This document shows, piece by piece, positions 1 through 8,108 of a stretch of 43,178 bases of DNA. Location: contig NZ_JADGDZ010000022.1 in assembly GCF_016744625.1 (NCBI RefSeq), positions 1-43,178 of the forward strand. The letters are read 5' to 3'. How positions within the stretch are numbered: position 1 is the first letter of the stretch; each line of letters opens with the position of its first letter. Position numbers and translations under genes: made by a program. Below the pieces are notes generated by a model. The model ran no database searches. It saw only the letters and a list, made by a program, of their open reading frames with translations, and was not told the DNA's origin. Source of the DNA: Winogradskyella sp. Lineage in GTDB: Bacteria; Bacteroidota; Bacteroidia; Flavobacteriales; Flavobacteriaceae.

Positions 1-776
1 GGGGTGCTATTGGTATAAGTCGTGGCTAAAGCCCCTACATTAGTATCTGCATCAACTTGACTCGCATGAAACGATACATCAAATAATAATGGATCTTGGG
101 TTCCTAAAATTGTACTTTCTTGAGTGCTTAAATCAAAAGTCGCTATACCGTCATTACTCAAATCATCACAGACAACCATGTTAGGTGGTGTCGCTGCAGT
201 ATCTCTCGCATTAACCACTAAATTAAATACGGCTGTAGCCGAAGCATTATAACAATTACTATCCCCTATACTCTCTACTCGTACAAAGATTGGCTCAGGA
301 TTAGTAACATTGGTATACATGCTCGGTAATGCTCCCATACCCGAATCTGCATCTACAAAACTTAAATGATACGTCACATTAAAGTCCGTTGCTGATTGTG
401 AACCCAATATAATAGCCGTCTGAATACTTAAATCAAACTCTTCAATACCATCACTACTAATGTCATCACATAACTCAAGGTTACTCGCTGAGTTGATTGT
501 AGGTTGAATAGATGCAGCTATAGAAAATGATGTCGTATCAAAACAAGTCTGTGTAGGGTCAGCCATACGTGCCCATATCACTTGTGGATTTGTTACGTTA
601 GTATAATTGGTGGGCAATGCACCTATATTATCAATAGCATCTTGCTCTGTGAGATGATAAGTTATGACGAAATCTATTGCACTTTGTGTACCTAAAATGT
701 CATCATCATTTACAGATAAAATAAATTCTGAAGACCCGGAGCCACTACAACCGACTAAATCTTGTCCTAAATTAGC
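1..776 (-). repeat. Coding tandem repeats of ~97-100 residues
   Basis: Three consecutive copies of one domain lie in the secreted protein, the third cut by the window edge. The units are about 291 and 300 bases apart: tcactactaa at 451 and tcattactca at 151 mark the same position in adjacent copies. Each unit runs from an NLxxCxD-like segment through FDLSxQ and ILGxQ to GALPxxYTNVTNP. The copies are clearly diverged at the DNA level, so this is an old domain duplication rather than recent slippage. Confidence 0.75.
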
Positions 777-2483
777 AGAAGGACTCGCTTTAAATTCAAC
801 AAAAACGGAATCCGTAGATTGGCAAACACCAGTAAAAACAACATCTACCGAATATGTTCCAGTATCGCTAACCATTATAGTTGAACTTGTCTCACCAGAA
901 ATCTCAATACCTTCAAAATACCATACATGACTTGCTGTAGGTATCCCTGTATCTAAAGTAACTGGGGTGCCACCACATTCTGCAGTACCAGCAGCAATTG
1001 TTATATCCTCTCCTAAGTCACCACCTAAATCAAAACTACCAGCTTTGAGAAACACACCTGAATCGAAATTTGCATCGTCAGCATCAGCAATAACCAATTT
1101 AATAGTATAATTTTCGCCAGGTATTACCGTAGACTGGGCTGTAAAAACTGTCGTTCTACCGTCAAAGGAAATTGGAGGTCCGTTATTAGGGGTATATTCA
1201 CCAAAGTATTGAGGATTGGCTGCACCACAGGCTGCACCATTATCTGGGTGAATATTGGTTACTAATATTGGCGTATTAGTTCCAGGCAAAACTGCTAAAT
1301 TAGTAGTATTACCCATAGAATCAGTTAATAAAAAGGCAAAAGCATCAGAAAAAGTACATTCAAAGCCGCCCATATCATACTCTTCTGACGCCATAAGAAA
1401 ATCAAAACTTATAGTATCAGCTAAGGGAGTAAAATCAAACTGAATAAATGTAGCATTATTTGAATTTATGCCAGTAGCTAAATTTAAATCTGGATCACCT
1501 GGCCAAACGCCTGCAGTACCATCACCTAAAAATACGTTTGGGCCACCTGACCTACTTGCATCTCCACTAGTTAATAAAATTCCATCTTCAAAAGGAAAAT
1601 CAATACCATTACTAAAAAAATAACCTATGCCATTAGGTTCTGCAAGACTAAAATCTACTCCTGTTGATGCTATAATATTTGACACAGAAGCGCATGGACT
1701 GTTTACTAACACCTCTTCTATTAATTGTTGAGGAGTAAATAAATCTTGATCGACTACTACATTAGGCCCTAATACAAATACAGTAATTGTAGCCATACCA
1801 GTACATCCCTGTGGGTTATCATCGGTTACAGTTAAAGTCACGGTATAAGTTCCAGGATTAGCGAACGTATTAGTTACGTCAGTACCCATTGCTGTATTTA
1901 AATCTCCAAAATCCCAGTCATATGTTGCACTTGTTCCATCATCCGAAAATATAGCACTACCAGAAAAATCAACAGATTCACCTGGTAAAATACCAACAAC
2001 TCCAGTTCCATTAGGAGCAGGTACAGTAGCATCAATGATTGCTATAATATCTTGACAAGGAGCTGCGCATAGAATTTCTGCCTCCCAGCCTATTGTATTC
2101 CCTGAACCATTTGATATAAATGCAATGGTTAAACAACCTGTTGAAATATTAGATGGTGATGATGAAATGGTTCCAGGTGAAGCCGTACCAGAAAATGTTC
2201 CTAAAAGTGGCGCAGAGGTATCATCTCCATCATATATTGTTAATATATCTTGGTTAAGCTGAGTACTAAATTGAATAAAATTAAGAATAACAAATTCATC
2301 TACATTTTGAGGACAAATAGTGATTGTGAAATCTTCATCATTGCCATAATTACCAAATTCACCTCCAGAATCAAAAAATTTATCAGGAGCACAACGATTG
2401 AAGGTACCATCCTGCATAGATAAGTCTTGCGCGAACCCAATAGAAGTAGCTATTAGAATCAAGAAATAGAGAATCTTTTTCAT
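1..2483 (-). CDS. Large secreted multidomain surface protein, C-terminus outside window
   Basis: The minus frame is open from the ATG at 2483 to the window edge (827 codons, no stop), so the C-terminus is missing. It starts with a signal peptide (MKKILYFLILIATSIGFAQ). I read these regions: a CUB-like domain (~20-140, ending near GWEAEILC), a PKD domain (~150-240, containing YDWDFGD and TYTVTLTVTD), a region resembling choice-of-anchor L (~245-470, with LIEEVL, DGILLTSG and SEEYDMGGFE), an Ig-like stretch, and then repeats of ~97-100 residues containing GALPxxYTNVTNP. This architecture is common in flavobacterial proteins secreted by the type IX system and ending in a gliding-motility-type sorting domain. 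That domain would be outside the window, so the secretion route is inferred. The function is unknown; adhesin or surface-polymer binding is plausible. Domain edges were set by eye. Confidence 0.85.
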   Translation of the reverse strand, partial: MKKILYFLILIATSIGFAQDLSMQDGTFNRCAPDKFFDSGGEFGNYGNDEDFTITICPQNVDEFVILNFIQFSTQLNQDILTIYDGDDTSAPLLGTFSGTASPGTISSSPSNISTGCLTIAFISNGSGNTIGWEAEILCAAPCQDIIAIIDATVPAPNGTGVVGILPGESVDFSGSAIFSDDGTSATYDWDFGDLNTAMGTDVTNTFANPGTYTVTLTVTDDNPQGCTGMATITVFVLGPNVVVDQDLFTPQQLIEEVLVNSPCASVSNIIASTGVDFSLAEPNGIGYFFSNGIDFPFEDGILLTSGDASRSGGPNVFLGDGTAGVWPGDPDLNLATGINSNNATFIQFDFTPLADTISFDFLMASEEYDMGGFECTFSDAFAFLLTDSMGNTTNLAVLPGTNTPILVTNIHPDNGAACGAANPQYFGEYTPNNGPPISFDGRTTVFTAQSTVIPGENYTIKLVIADADDANFDSGVFLKAGSFDLGGDLGEDITIAAGTAECGGTPVTLDTGIPTASHVWYFEGIEISGETSSTIMVSDTGTYSVDVVFTGVCQSTDSVFVEFKASPSANLGQDLVGCSGSGSSEFILSVNDDDILGTQSAIDFVITYHLTEQDAIDNIGALPTNYTNVTNPQVIWARMADPTQTCFDTTSFSIAASIQPTINSASNLELCDDISSDGIEEFDLSIQTAIILGSQSATDFNVTYHLSFVDADSGMGALPSMYTNVTNPEPIFVRVESIGDSNCYNASATAVFNLVVNARDTAATPPNMVVCDDLSNDGIATFDLSTQESTILGTQDPLLFDVSFHASQVDADTNVGALATTYTNST

Positions 2484-2645
2484 ATTTAGTTTTTATCAAA
2501 CTAACTCTAATAAATGCTAGCAATTACACATTTAGAAATAGAGGTTATTTTTTGAGGACGAAATTTAATCAAAATATATGACTTGACTTAAAAATTAAGT
2601 TACAAAACTTAATATAAGGGATGAACGTTTATACCTGATATTTCA

Positions 2646-2653
2646 TACTTTTG
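2646..2653 (+). promoter_or_regulatory. Putative -7 box (TACTTTTG) of the NifU-family gene
   Basis: TACTTTTG fits the Bacteroidota -7 consensus TAnnTTTG and ends 10 bases before the ATG at 2664, which implies a very short leader. No clear -33 TTG is visible at the usual distance. It was assigned by motif match and position only. Confidence 0.5.
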
Positions 2654-2663
2654 CAAAAAAAAG

Positions 2664-3566
2664 ATGTCGCAGACAAAAATTTCCATAGTACCTACATCTA
2701 ACGAAACGATTTTAAAATTTGAAGCTGATCGGTTTCTAACAAATCATAATAGTTTTGAATTCAACAATATTGATGAAGCTAAGCATTCCCCATTAGCTCA
2801 ACAATTATTTTATTTACCATTTGTAAAGAAAATCTATATCGCCTCTAATTTTATTGCAATTGAACGTTATAATATTGTTGATTGGACTGATGTACAAAAC
2901 GAAGTTGCTACACAAATTGAAGACTACTTATCTAAAGACGGAATAGTGATTACTGAAGAGGCTATTAAACCAAAAGTAGCAGTAACAGTATATGCGGAAA
3001 GCACACCAAACCCTAGTGTTTTAAAGTTTGTTTGTAATAAAGTATTAGTTCCAAGTCTATATGAGTTCACTTCTATTGAAGAAGCCAAACCATCACCATT
3101 AGCAACTTCTTTATTCCAATTTCCTTTTGTAAAAAATGTATTTATGGAAAAGAATTTTATTTCCATTACAAAGTTTGATATAATCGAATGGGAAGAAATC
3201 ACTATTCAACTCCGTGAGTTTATAAAATCTTATGTCGAAGAAGGTAAAACCATATTAAGCGATGATGCACCTAAAAAACTTAATAAAACTGAAAAGGCTA
3301 TTGAACAAAAATTTGAAGCCTTAGATGATACATCAAAAAATATTGTAAACATTTTAGAGGAATATATAAAGCCTGCGGTAGAAAGTGATGGCGGTAATAT
3401 AGAATTTAAATCTTACGATGCCAATACTAAAAAAGTAGAAGTATTATTACAAGGTGCATGCAGTGGTTGCCCTTCATCAACTTTTACTTTAAAAAATGGT
3501 ATAGAAAATATGCTCAAAGAAATGCTTAAAGATAGTTCTATAACTGTAAATGCTATTAATGGTTAA
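2664..3566 (+). CDS. NifU-family Fe-S cluster carrier with two Nfu_N-like domains
   Basis: The protein has 300 residues. Two related N-terminal Nfu-type domains come first (~5-90 and ~105-195): both contain a phenylalanine-rich SPLAxxLFxxPFVK block, at ~42-55 and ~144-157. A NifU C-terminal domain follows (~225-300) with the cluster-binding pair C266-x2-C269 in GACSGCPSS. Proteins of this type carry a labile Fe-S cluster between two protomers and pass it to target enzymes in the cytoplasm. The second copy keeps the family motif TPNPSVLKF, while the first reads TSNETILKF, so the first copy has drifted. The ATG at 2664 is supported by the promoter box just upstream. The gene is followed by a dodecin gene on the same strand, with 74 bases between. 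Confidence 0.9.
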   Translation: MSQTKISIVPTSNETILKFEADRFLTNHNSFEFNNIDEAKHSPLAQQLFYLPFVKKIYIASNFIAIERYNIVDWTDVQNEVATQIEDYLSKDGIVITEEAIKPKVAVTVYAESTPNPSVLKFVCNKVLVPSLYEFTSIEEAKPSPLATSLFQFPFVKNVFMEKNFISITKFDIIEWEEITIQLREFIKSYVEEGKTILSDDAPKKLNKTEKAIEQKFEALDDTSKNIVNILEEYIKPAVESDGGNIEFKSYDANTKKVEVLLQGACSGCPSSTFTLKNGIENMLKEMLKDSSITVNAING

Positions 3567-3640
3567 ATATCATTAATTTTTGAGTGACTAATTAGAGTTT
3601 TTTGTTTCTAAAATATATAATCCTTAAAAATCAAAATATT

Positions 3641-3841
3641 ATGGCAGTATTAAAAGTTATTGAAGTATTATCTAACTCAAATAAAAGTTGGGAAGATGCA
3701 ACTAAAAAAGCAGTAAAAGAAGCTTCAAAGTCTGTGAAAAATATTCGTTCTGTATATGTACAAGATCAAAGCGCAATAGTTAATGATGATGATGTTACAG
3801 AATTTAGAGTCGCTTTAAAATTAACTTTCGAAGTTAAATAA
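3641..3841 (+). CDS. Dodecin-family protein
   Basis: The protein has 66 residues, MAVLKVIEVL onwards, the usual dodecin length. Dodecins form hollow dodecamers that store or buffer flavins. The family pattern is visible: a short beta strand, a helix with SWEDATKKAVKEASKSV, then two strands ending TFEV. An upstream in-frame start at 3602 would add 13 residues that do not resemble dodecins, so I use the ATG at 3641. At the positions corresponding to the flavin-stacking Trp and flavin-contacting Gln of archaeal dodecin (W36 and Q55 in the Halobacterium protein, from memory) this protein has S37 and R56. The ligand may therefore differ. A terminator hairpin follows the gene. Confidence 0.88.
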   Translation: MAVLKVIEVLSNSNKSWEDATKKAVKEASKSVKNIRSVYVQDQSAIVNDDDVTEFRVALKLTFEVK

Positions 3842-3870
3842 TAACACTTGTATGTAATTTACTTAAACAC

Positions 3871-3902
3871 AAAACTCGGCCTAAAAAAAGTCGAGTTTTT
3901 TT
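3871..3902 (+). terminator. Rho-independent terminator after the dodecin gene
   Basis: AAAACTCG (3871-3878) pairs with CGAGTTTT (3892-3899) around a 13-base loop, followed by more T residues. It lies 29 bases after the dodecin stop and separates that gene from the mechanosensitive channel gene. Confidence 0.75.
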
Positions 3903-3928
3903 ATTCAACTTAAATTAATTAAACCAAC

Positions 3929-4741
3929 ATGGACACACAAAAATGGATTGACGCAGGTTACAACTTAATCGTAGAGTTTGGCCCAAAATTGATTGCAGCC
4001 ATTCTTATATGGATAATTGGCAGCTGGATTATTAAAATGATACTTAAAGGTGTCAAAAAAGCAATGAGTAAAGCTGAATATGACGAAAGCTTAAAAAAGT
4101 TCTTATTAAATCTTGTTAATTGGATTCTAAAAATTGTTTTAATTATAGTGGTATTAGGTACTGTTGGTATTGAGACAACTTCATTTGCTGCAATACTTGC
4201 TGCTGCTGGTTTAGCTATCGGATTAGCTTTACAAGGTTCTCTTGGGAATTTTGCTGGTGGTGTTTTAATCATGATTTTTAAACCCATAAAAATTGGAGAC
4301 TTAATTGAAGCACAGGGAGAACTTGGTGTTGTTAAAGAAATTGAAATTTTTACAACTAAGCTTTTGACGCCAACAAATAAAGAAGTTATTATTCCTAATG
4401 GAGCTTTATCTAATGGAAATATTGTGAATTACTCTACAGAAGGAAAACTTAGAGTAGATCTTACATTTGGTGTTGGTTATGATTCTAATATCAAACAGAC
4501 CAAAGATGTTTTAATGAATGTATTGACATCTAACCCAAAAGTTTTACAAGATCCCGCTCCGACTGTAAATGTATCTGAATTAGCAGATAGCTCTGTTAAC
4601 TTTGCAGTTAGACCTTGGTGTACTGTAGCAGATTATTGGGATGTATATTTTGAAACTCACGAAAGTGTTAAAAAGGAACTAGATGCTGCTGGAATAGAAA
4701 TACCTTATCCGCATGCCGTAGAAATACAAAAACAAGGCTAA
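3929..4741 (+). CDS. MscS-family small-conductance mechanosensitive channel
   Basis: The protein has 270 residues, near the 286 of E. coli MscS. It has three membrane segments (~19-39, ~60-80, ~85-115); the third is the glycine/alanine-rich pore helix (AAAGLAIGLALQGSLGN). The cytoplasmic MscS beta domain follows, with FKPIKIGDLIEAQG (~117-130) and VIIPNGALSNGNIVNYS. Such channels open under membrane tension and release solutes after hypo-osmotic shock. The gene stands after a terminator, so it is probably its own unit, though no convincing promoter was seen. Its TAA overlaps the TAG of the convergent tsaB gene (shared bases ctaa at 4738-4741), leaving no room for a terminator. Confidence 0.92.
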   Translation: MDTQKWIDAGYNLIVEFGPKLIAAILIWIIGSWIIKMILKGVKKAMSKAEYDESLKKFLLNLVNWILKIVLIIVVLGTVGIETTSFAAILAAAGLAIGLALQGSLGNFAGGVLIMIFKPIKIGDLIEAQGELGVVKEIEIFTTKLLTPTNKEVIIPNGALSNGNIVNYSTEGKLRVDLTFGVGYDSNIKQTKDVLMNVLTSNPKVLQDPAPTVNVSELADSSVNFAVRPWCTVADYWDVYFETHESVKKELDAAGIEIPYPHAVEIQKQG

Positions 4742-5409
4742 GCCTTCTTTTTTAAAGCAATAAAATCCTTTAAATAATAGGGTTCAAAATAAGCGACATC
4801 TTCTGTGTCGCTTTTTTGATGCTTTAATTCTGCTAATAATGCCATTTCATTAGCAGATGGTAACTTACCCTCAATAAAAACAGCATTTGAATGCTGAATC
4901 AAACCCTTTGTTTTTTCAACACCACTGCCAATGAAGTATACTTTACTTGTTTCAAGAAGCTTACTAAAACTTCCTTCTTCTAAAATTTCAGCCTTAATTT
5001 CTCTGTATAGTTCTAATTCAGAATTGTAAATAGCTGAATAGACTTCCATTCTCCTAGCATCTAGCATGGGCACAATAAACCCATCTTCAATATGTACTTG
5101 ATGTGATAAACTTTCTAAAGTATCAATTGCAATTAAAGGCTTATTTAGAGCAAAACTCAAGCCTTTAGCAGAAGACACTCCAATGCGCAATCCTGTATAA
5201 GATCCAGGTCCTTTGCTTACCGCAATAGCATCAATTTCTGAAGGTTTTATATTAGAGACTTTAAAAACCTCATCAATAAAAACATGCAAAGTTTCAGCAT
5301 GAGAATAGCCCGGACTATTATCTTCTTTTAAAACTAAAATCTCCCCATCTTTAGACAGAGAGACTGAACAATTTGTAGTTGCTGTTTCTATATTAAGCAC
5401 TATTGCCAT
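4738..5409 (-). CDS. tsaB: tRNA threonylcarbamoyladenosine biosynthesis protein TsaB
   Basis: The protein has 223 residues, the usual TsaB length. The N-terminal half is the conserved part of the ASKHA fold: MAIVLNIETATTNCSVSL, then SKGPGSYTGLRIGVSSAKGL at ~64-84, the TsaB hallmark. TsaB pairs with TsaD (and TsaE) to install the t6A modification at position 37 of ANN-decoding tRNAs. It is the last gene of the efflux operon, 18 bases behind the upstream adaptor gene, so it is probably co-transcribed with export genes although the functions are unrelated. Confidence 0.95.
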   Translation of the reverse strand: MAIVLNIETATTNCSVSLSKDGEILVLKEDNSPGYSHAETLHVFIDEVFKVSNIKPSEIDAIAVSKGPGSYTGLRIGVSSAKGLSFALNKPLIAIDTLESLSHQVHIEDGFIVPMLDARRMEVYSAIYNSELELYREIKAEILEEGSFSKLLETSKVYFIGSGVEKTKGLIQHSNAVFIEGKLPSANEMALLAELKHQKSDTEDVAYFEPYYLKDFIALKKKA

Positions 5410-5427
5410 TAGCTAATATGTATTAAG

Positions 5428-6735
5428 CTACTCTTCTTCCTTTTCGTCCGAAGATTTTGTTTTTTTCTTTTTTTCTTCTATAAGATCACCTGGTTTAAGC
5501 GTTTTAGATACTACATTATAAGGGCCAGTAATAATCTTATCATCTTTTGTTAAACCTTCGATAATCTCAATATTAGTATCATCTTGTATACCTGTTTTAA
5601 CCACTCTTAATTTGGCTTTGCCATTCACATTTACAAAGACACATTCAAATTTTTCCTCTTCTTTTGGTGAATCATCCTCTTCGATTTCAGAAGATTTACC
5701 ATAAGATTTCTTCGTTGAACTTGTATCTGTTTTAATTACTATAGCACTAATAGGAACAGAAATCGCATTTTTACGTGTTTTTGTAATGACATCCACAGTT
5801 GCTGTCATTCCTGGTCTAAAAGGTGAATAAGTTTCAGGTTTCCCTTCAGTTAAGTTTGCGTAAGACTCTTCTAAGATTCTCACTTTTACCTTAAAGTTAG
5901 TAACTTGATCAGCTGCCAAATTTCCTGCTGCTGAATTCGCTATTTCAGTAACAACACCTTTAAACTCTTTCTTTAAATAAGCATCTACTTCAACAATTGT
6001 AGAATCACCAATATTAACTTTTACAATATCATTTTCATTGACGTCAACTTCAACTTCCATATTATTAAGGTTAGCAACACGTAAAATTTCAGTACCAGCC
6101 ATTTGTTGTGTACCAACCACACGTTCACCAAGTTCAACATTTAAAAGCGAGATTGTCCCACTCATTGGCGCATATATTGTCGTTCTGTTTAAATTGTCCT
6201 TTGCTTCATTTACAGTAGCTGCAGCACTTTGCACATTATAATACGCTGAATTTTTACCAGCTTCAGCAGTTTCATAAGAAGCGATAGAGCGATCCCAATC
6301 TGCTTTAGAAATAACCCCTTTATTAAATAGTGATTTATTTCTATCATAATCTGCTTTCGCTTGTTTTAAACTTGCTTCGGCCTGCTCTAAACCTGCTCTA
6401 ACATTTTGATATGAAGCCTGAGATCTACTCACAGCAGATTGAATTAAATCTGGGTTTACTCTTACCAATAAGTCTCCTTTTTTAACTTCTTGACCTTCTT
6501 TAAATGGCAATTCTAAAATTTCACCAGAGACTTCAGAAGATATTTTAACTTCTACTTCTGGCTGAATTTTACCCGTAGCTGATACGGTTTCTACAATATC
6601 TTTAAGAGACACTTCTTTAATCGTAACTTCTTTAAAATTACCTTTTTTACCAAATAATCCCATTGACTTACCTGCCACTAATGCTATTAGCAGAAAAACA
6701 ACTACTCCGATAATGATTTTTACTGTTTTGCTCAT
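5428..6735 (-). CDS. Periplasmic adaptor (membrane fusion) protein, copy 1
   Basis: The protein has 435 residues: an N-terminal membrane anchor (~5-27), a first lipoyl/barrel half (IKISSEVSGEILELPFKEGQEVKKGDLL region), an alpha-helical hairpin rich in Ala/Gln (~85-180), the second lipoyl half (TTIYAPMSGTISLLNVELGERVVG) and beta-barrel domains. This is the HlyD/MacA adaptor layout, linking an inner-membrane transporter to TolC. It has a charged insert (SSEIEEDDSPKEEEKF) near residue 350 and a Lys/Glu-rich tail (KKKKTKSSDEKEEE), neither present in the second adaptor. It lies 2 bases after the TolC gene and 18 bases before tsaB. Automatic annotation often labels these RND adaptors, but the neighbouring permeases are ABC type. 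Confidence 0.9.
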   Translation of the reverse strand: MSKTVKIIIGVVVFLLIALVAGKSMGLFGKKGNFKEVTIKEVSLKDIVETVSATGKIQPEVEVKISSEVSGEILELPFKEGQEVKKGDLLVRVNPDLIQSAVSRSQASYQNVRAGLEQAEASLKQAKADYDRNKSLFNKGVISKADWDRSIASYETAEAGKNSAYYNVQSAAATVNEAKDNLNRTTIYAPMSGTISLLNVELGERVVGTQQMAGTEILRVANLNNMEVEVDVNENDIVKVNIGDSTIVEVDAYLKKEFKGVVTEIANSAAGNLAADQVTNFKVKVRILEESYANLTEGKPETYSPFRPGMTATVDVITKTRKNAISVPISAIVIKTDTSSTKKSYGKSSEIEEDDSPKEEEKFECVFVNVNGKAKLRVVKTGIQDDTNIEIIEGLTKDDKIITGPYNVVSKTLKPGDLIEEKKKKTKSSDEKEEE

Positions 6736-6737
6736 AA

Positions 6738-8060
6738 TTAAAACTTTAATTCAGTTGCAGGTATTCCGAAATATAACTCTAGTACCTTTAACTTAAAAAT
6801 ATAATCGTATTTAGCACGATTTAATTCGATTTTAGAATTATCAAACCTTAGTTTAGATTGACTAAAATCAAATGCATTTGTTAAGCCCACATCATAACGC
6901 TCTTTGGCATAATCATAAGCCAATTGTTGTGATTCTAATGCTGTATTAGCAGCTTCAAAAGATTTCAAAGATCCTTTGGCATCAACATAAGCTTGGTACA
7001 CTGTAGATTCTAAATCTAATTCGGCTTGCTCTAATTGAAACTTAGAACGCTCTAAGTTAATTTTATTTCTTTGTACATTTCCTTTGACAGAAAACCCATT
7101 TAATATTGGAATGTTAAGACTCAAACCATAACCAATACCATCATTTAAATAAATCTGATCACCAAATGAAATTGGGTTAGCATCTGTATAACGCGTATCA
7201 TACCCTAAAAAAGCTCTTAATGTTGGCCAATACGATCCTTTTGCAATCTGTACATCTTTTTCAGCTAGAGCAACATTTTGTTCAGCTATTTTAATCTCTG
7301 ATCTATTCGCTTTTGCGTTTTCAATAATTTCTGATGCTGACTTATTAGAAATACCTTCATCTACTATATCATAACCTTCATCTTCTATATCGAAAGTTTC
7401 ATAGTCTTTAATTAAAAGTAATTGAGCTAAATTTATTAATGAAATTTGAATTACATTTTCGGCATTTACAATACTCTGTTTTTCACTAGCATCTGTTGCC
7501 TGTATCTCTAATAAATCACCTCGAGGTAAAGAACCTGCTTCTACTAATTGATTTGTTCTTTCAATTTGCTCTTGAGTCACTGAATTTTGAGATTTTAAAA
7601 CTTCAAGATTTGCTTTATTTAAAATTACAGAAATATAACCATTTGCTACAAAAAGTGAAATATCATCTTTCATTTTAGACAACCTGTAATCTGCTGCAAT
7701 TTTTGAAATTTCAGCACGTTGAACTTGTCTTATATTCTGTAAACCATCAAACAAATTATAACCTAAATTTAGATTACCAGATGCTGATAAGAATGTAGTT
7801 GTTGAAGAGTTACCAGTTGTAGGATCAAAACTTAAACCTGTGTTTTTAGACACACTTCCACTAGCATTTACTGTTGGCAAAAACCTACCTATCGCAGTTA
7901 ATTTTTCTATATCTGTCGCTTGCAAATCTAATTCGCTCTGCTTAACGGAAATATTATTTTCTAAAGCATAAACCACGCATTCTTTAAGCGTCCACTTTTT
8001 ATTTTGAGCTTGTGCAAAAACTCCTAAAAGGAGTAATACTATGATGATTGATTTTTTCAT
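6738..8060 (-). CDS. TolC-family outer membrane efflux protein
   Basis: The protein has 440 residues. It has a signal peptide (MKKSIIIVLLLLGVFAQAQ), then two repeated TolC-type halves made of long amphipathic helices and short barrel strands (for example KKWTLKECVVYALENN near the start, and the repeated QAELDLESTVYQAYVDAKGS-type segments). TolC proteins form the trimeric outer-membrane and periplasmic exit duct. It sits between two adaptor genes of one operon: 48 bases after the second adaptor and 2 bases before the first. It is therefore the likely duct of this ABC exporter. Confidence 0.92.
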   Translation of the reverse strand: MKKSIIIVLLLLGVFAQAQNKKWTLKECVVYALENNISVKQSELDLQATDIEKLTAIGRFLPTVNASGSVSKNTGLSFDPTTGNSSTTTFLSASGNLNLGYNLFDGLQNIRQVQRAEISKIAADYRLSKMKDDISLFVANGYISVILNKANLEVLKSQNSVTQEQIERTNQLVEAGSLPRGDLLEIQATDASEKQSIVNAENVIQISLINLAQLLLIKDYETFDIEDEGYDIVDEGISNKSASEIIENAKANRSEIKIAEQNVALAEKDVQIAKGSYWPTLRAFLGYDTRYTDANPISFGDQIYLNDGIGYGLSLNIPILNGFSVKGNVQRNKINLERSKFQLEQAELDLESTVYQAYVDAKGSLKSFEAANTALESQQLAYDYAKERYDVGLTNAFDFSQSKLRFDNSKIELNRAKYDYIFKLKVLELYFGIPATELKF

Positions 8061-8108
8061 GATGTCTATTTGTCTAGATAAATCTCTATGTGTTACACTA
8101 ATTCTTAA

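Noticed and set aside
1-776. Periodic repeats at the left end as a CRISPR or other non-coding array
   Set aside because: The 291-300-base units are diverged and fully open in the secreted-protein frame, so they are protein domain repeats.
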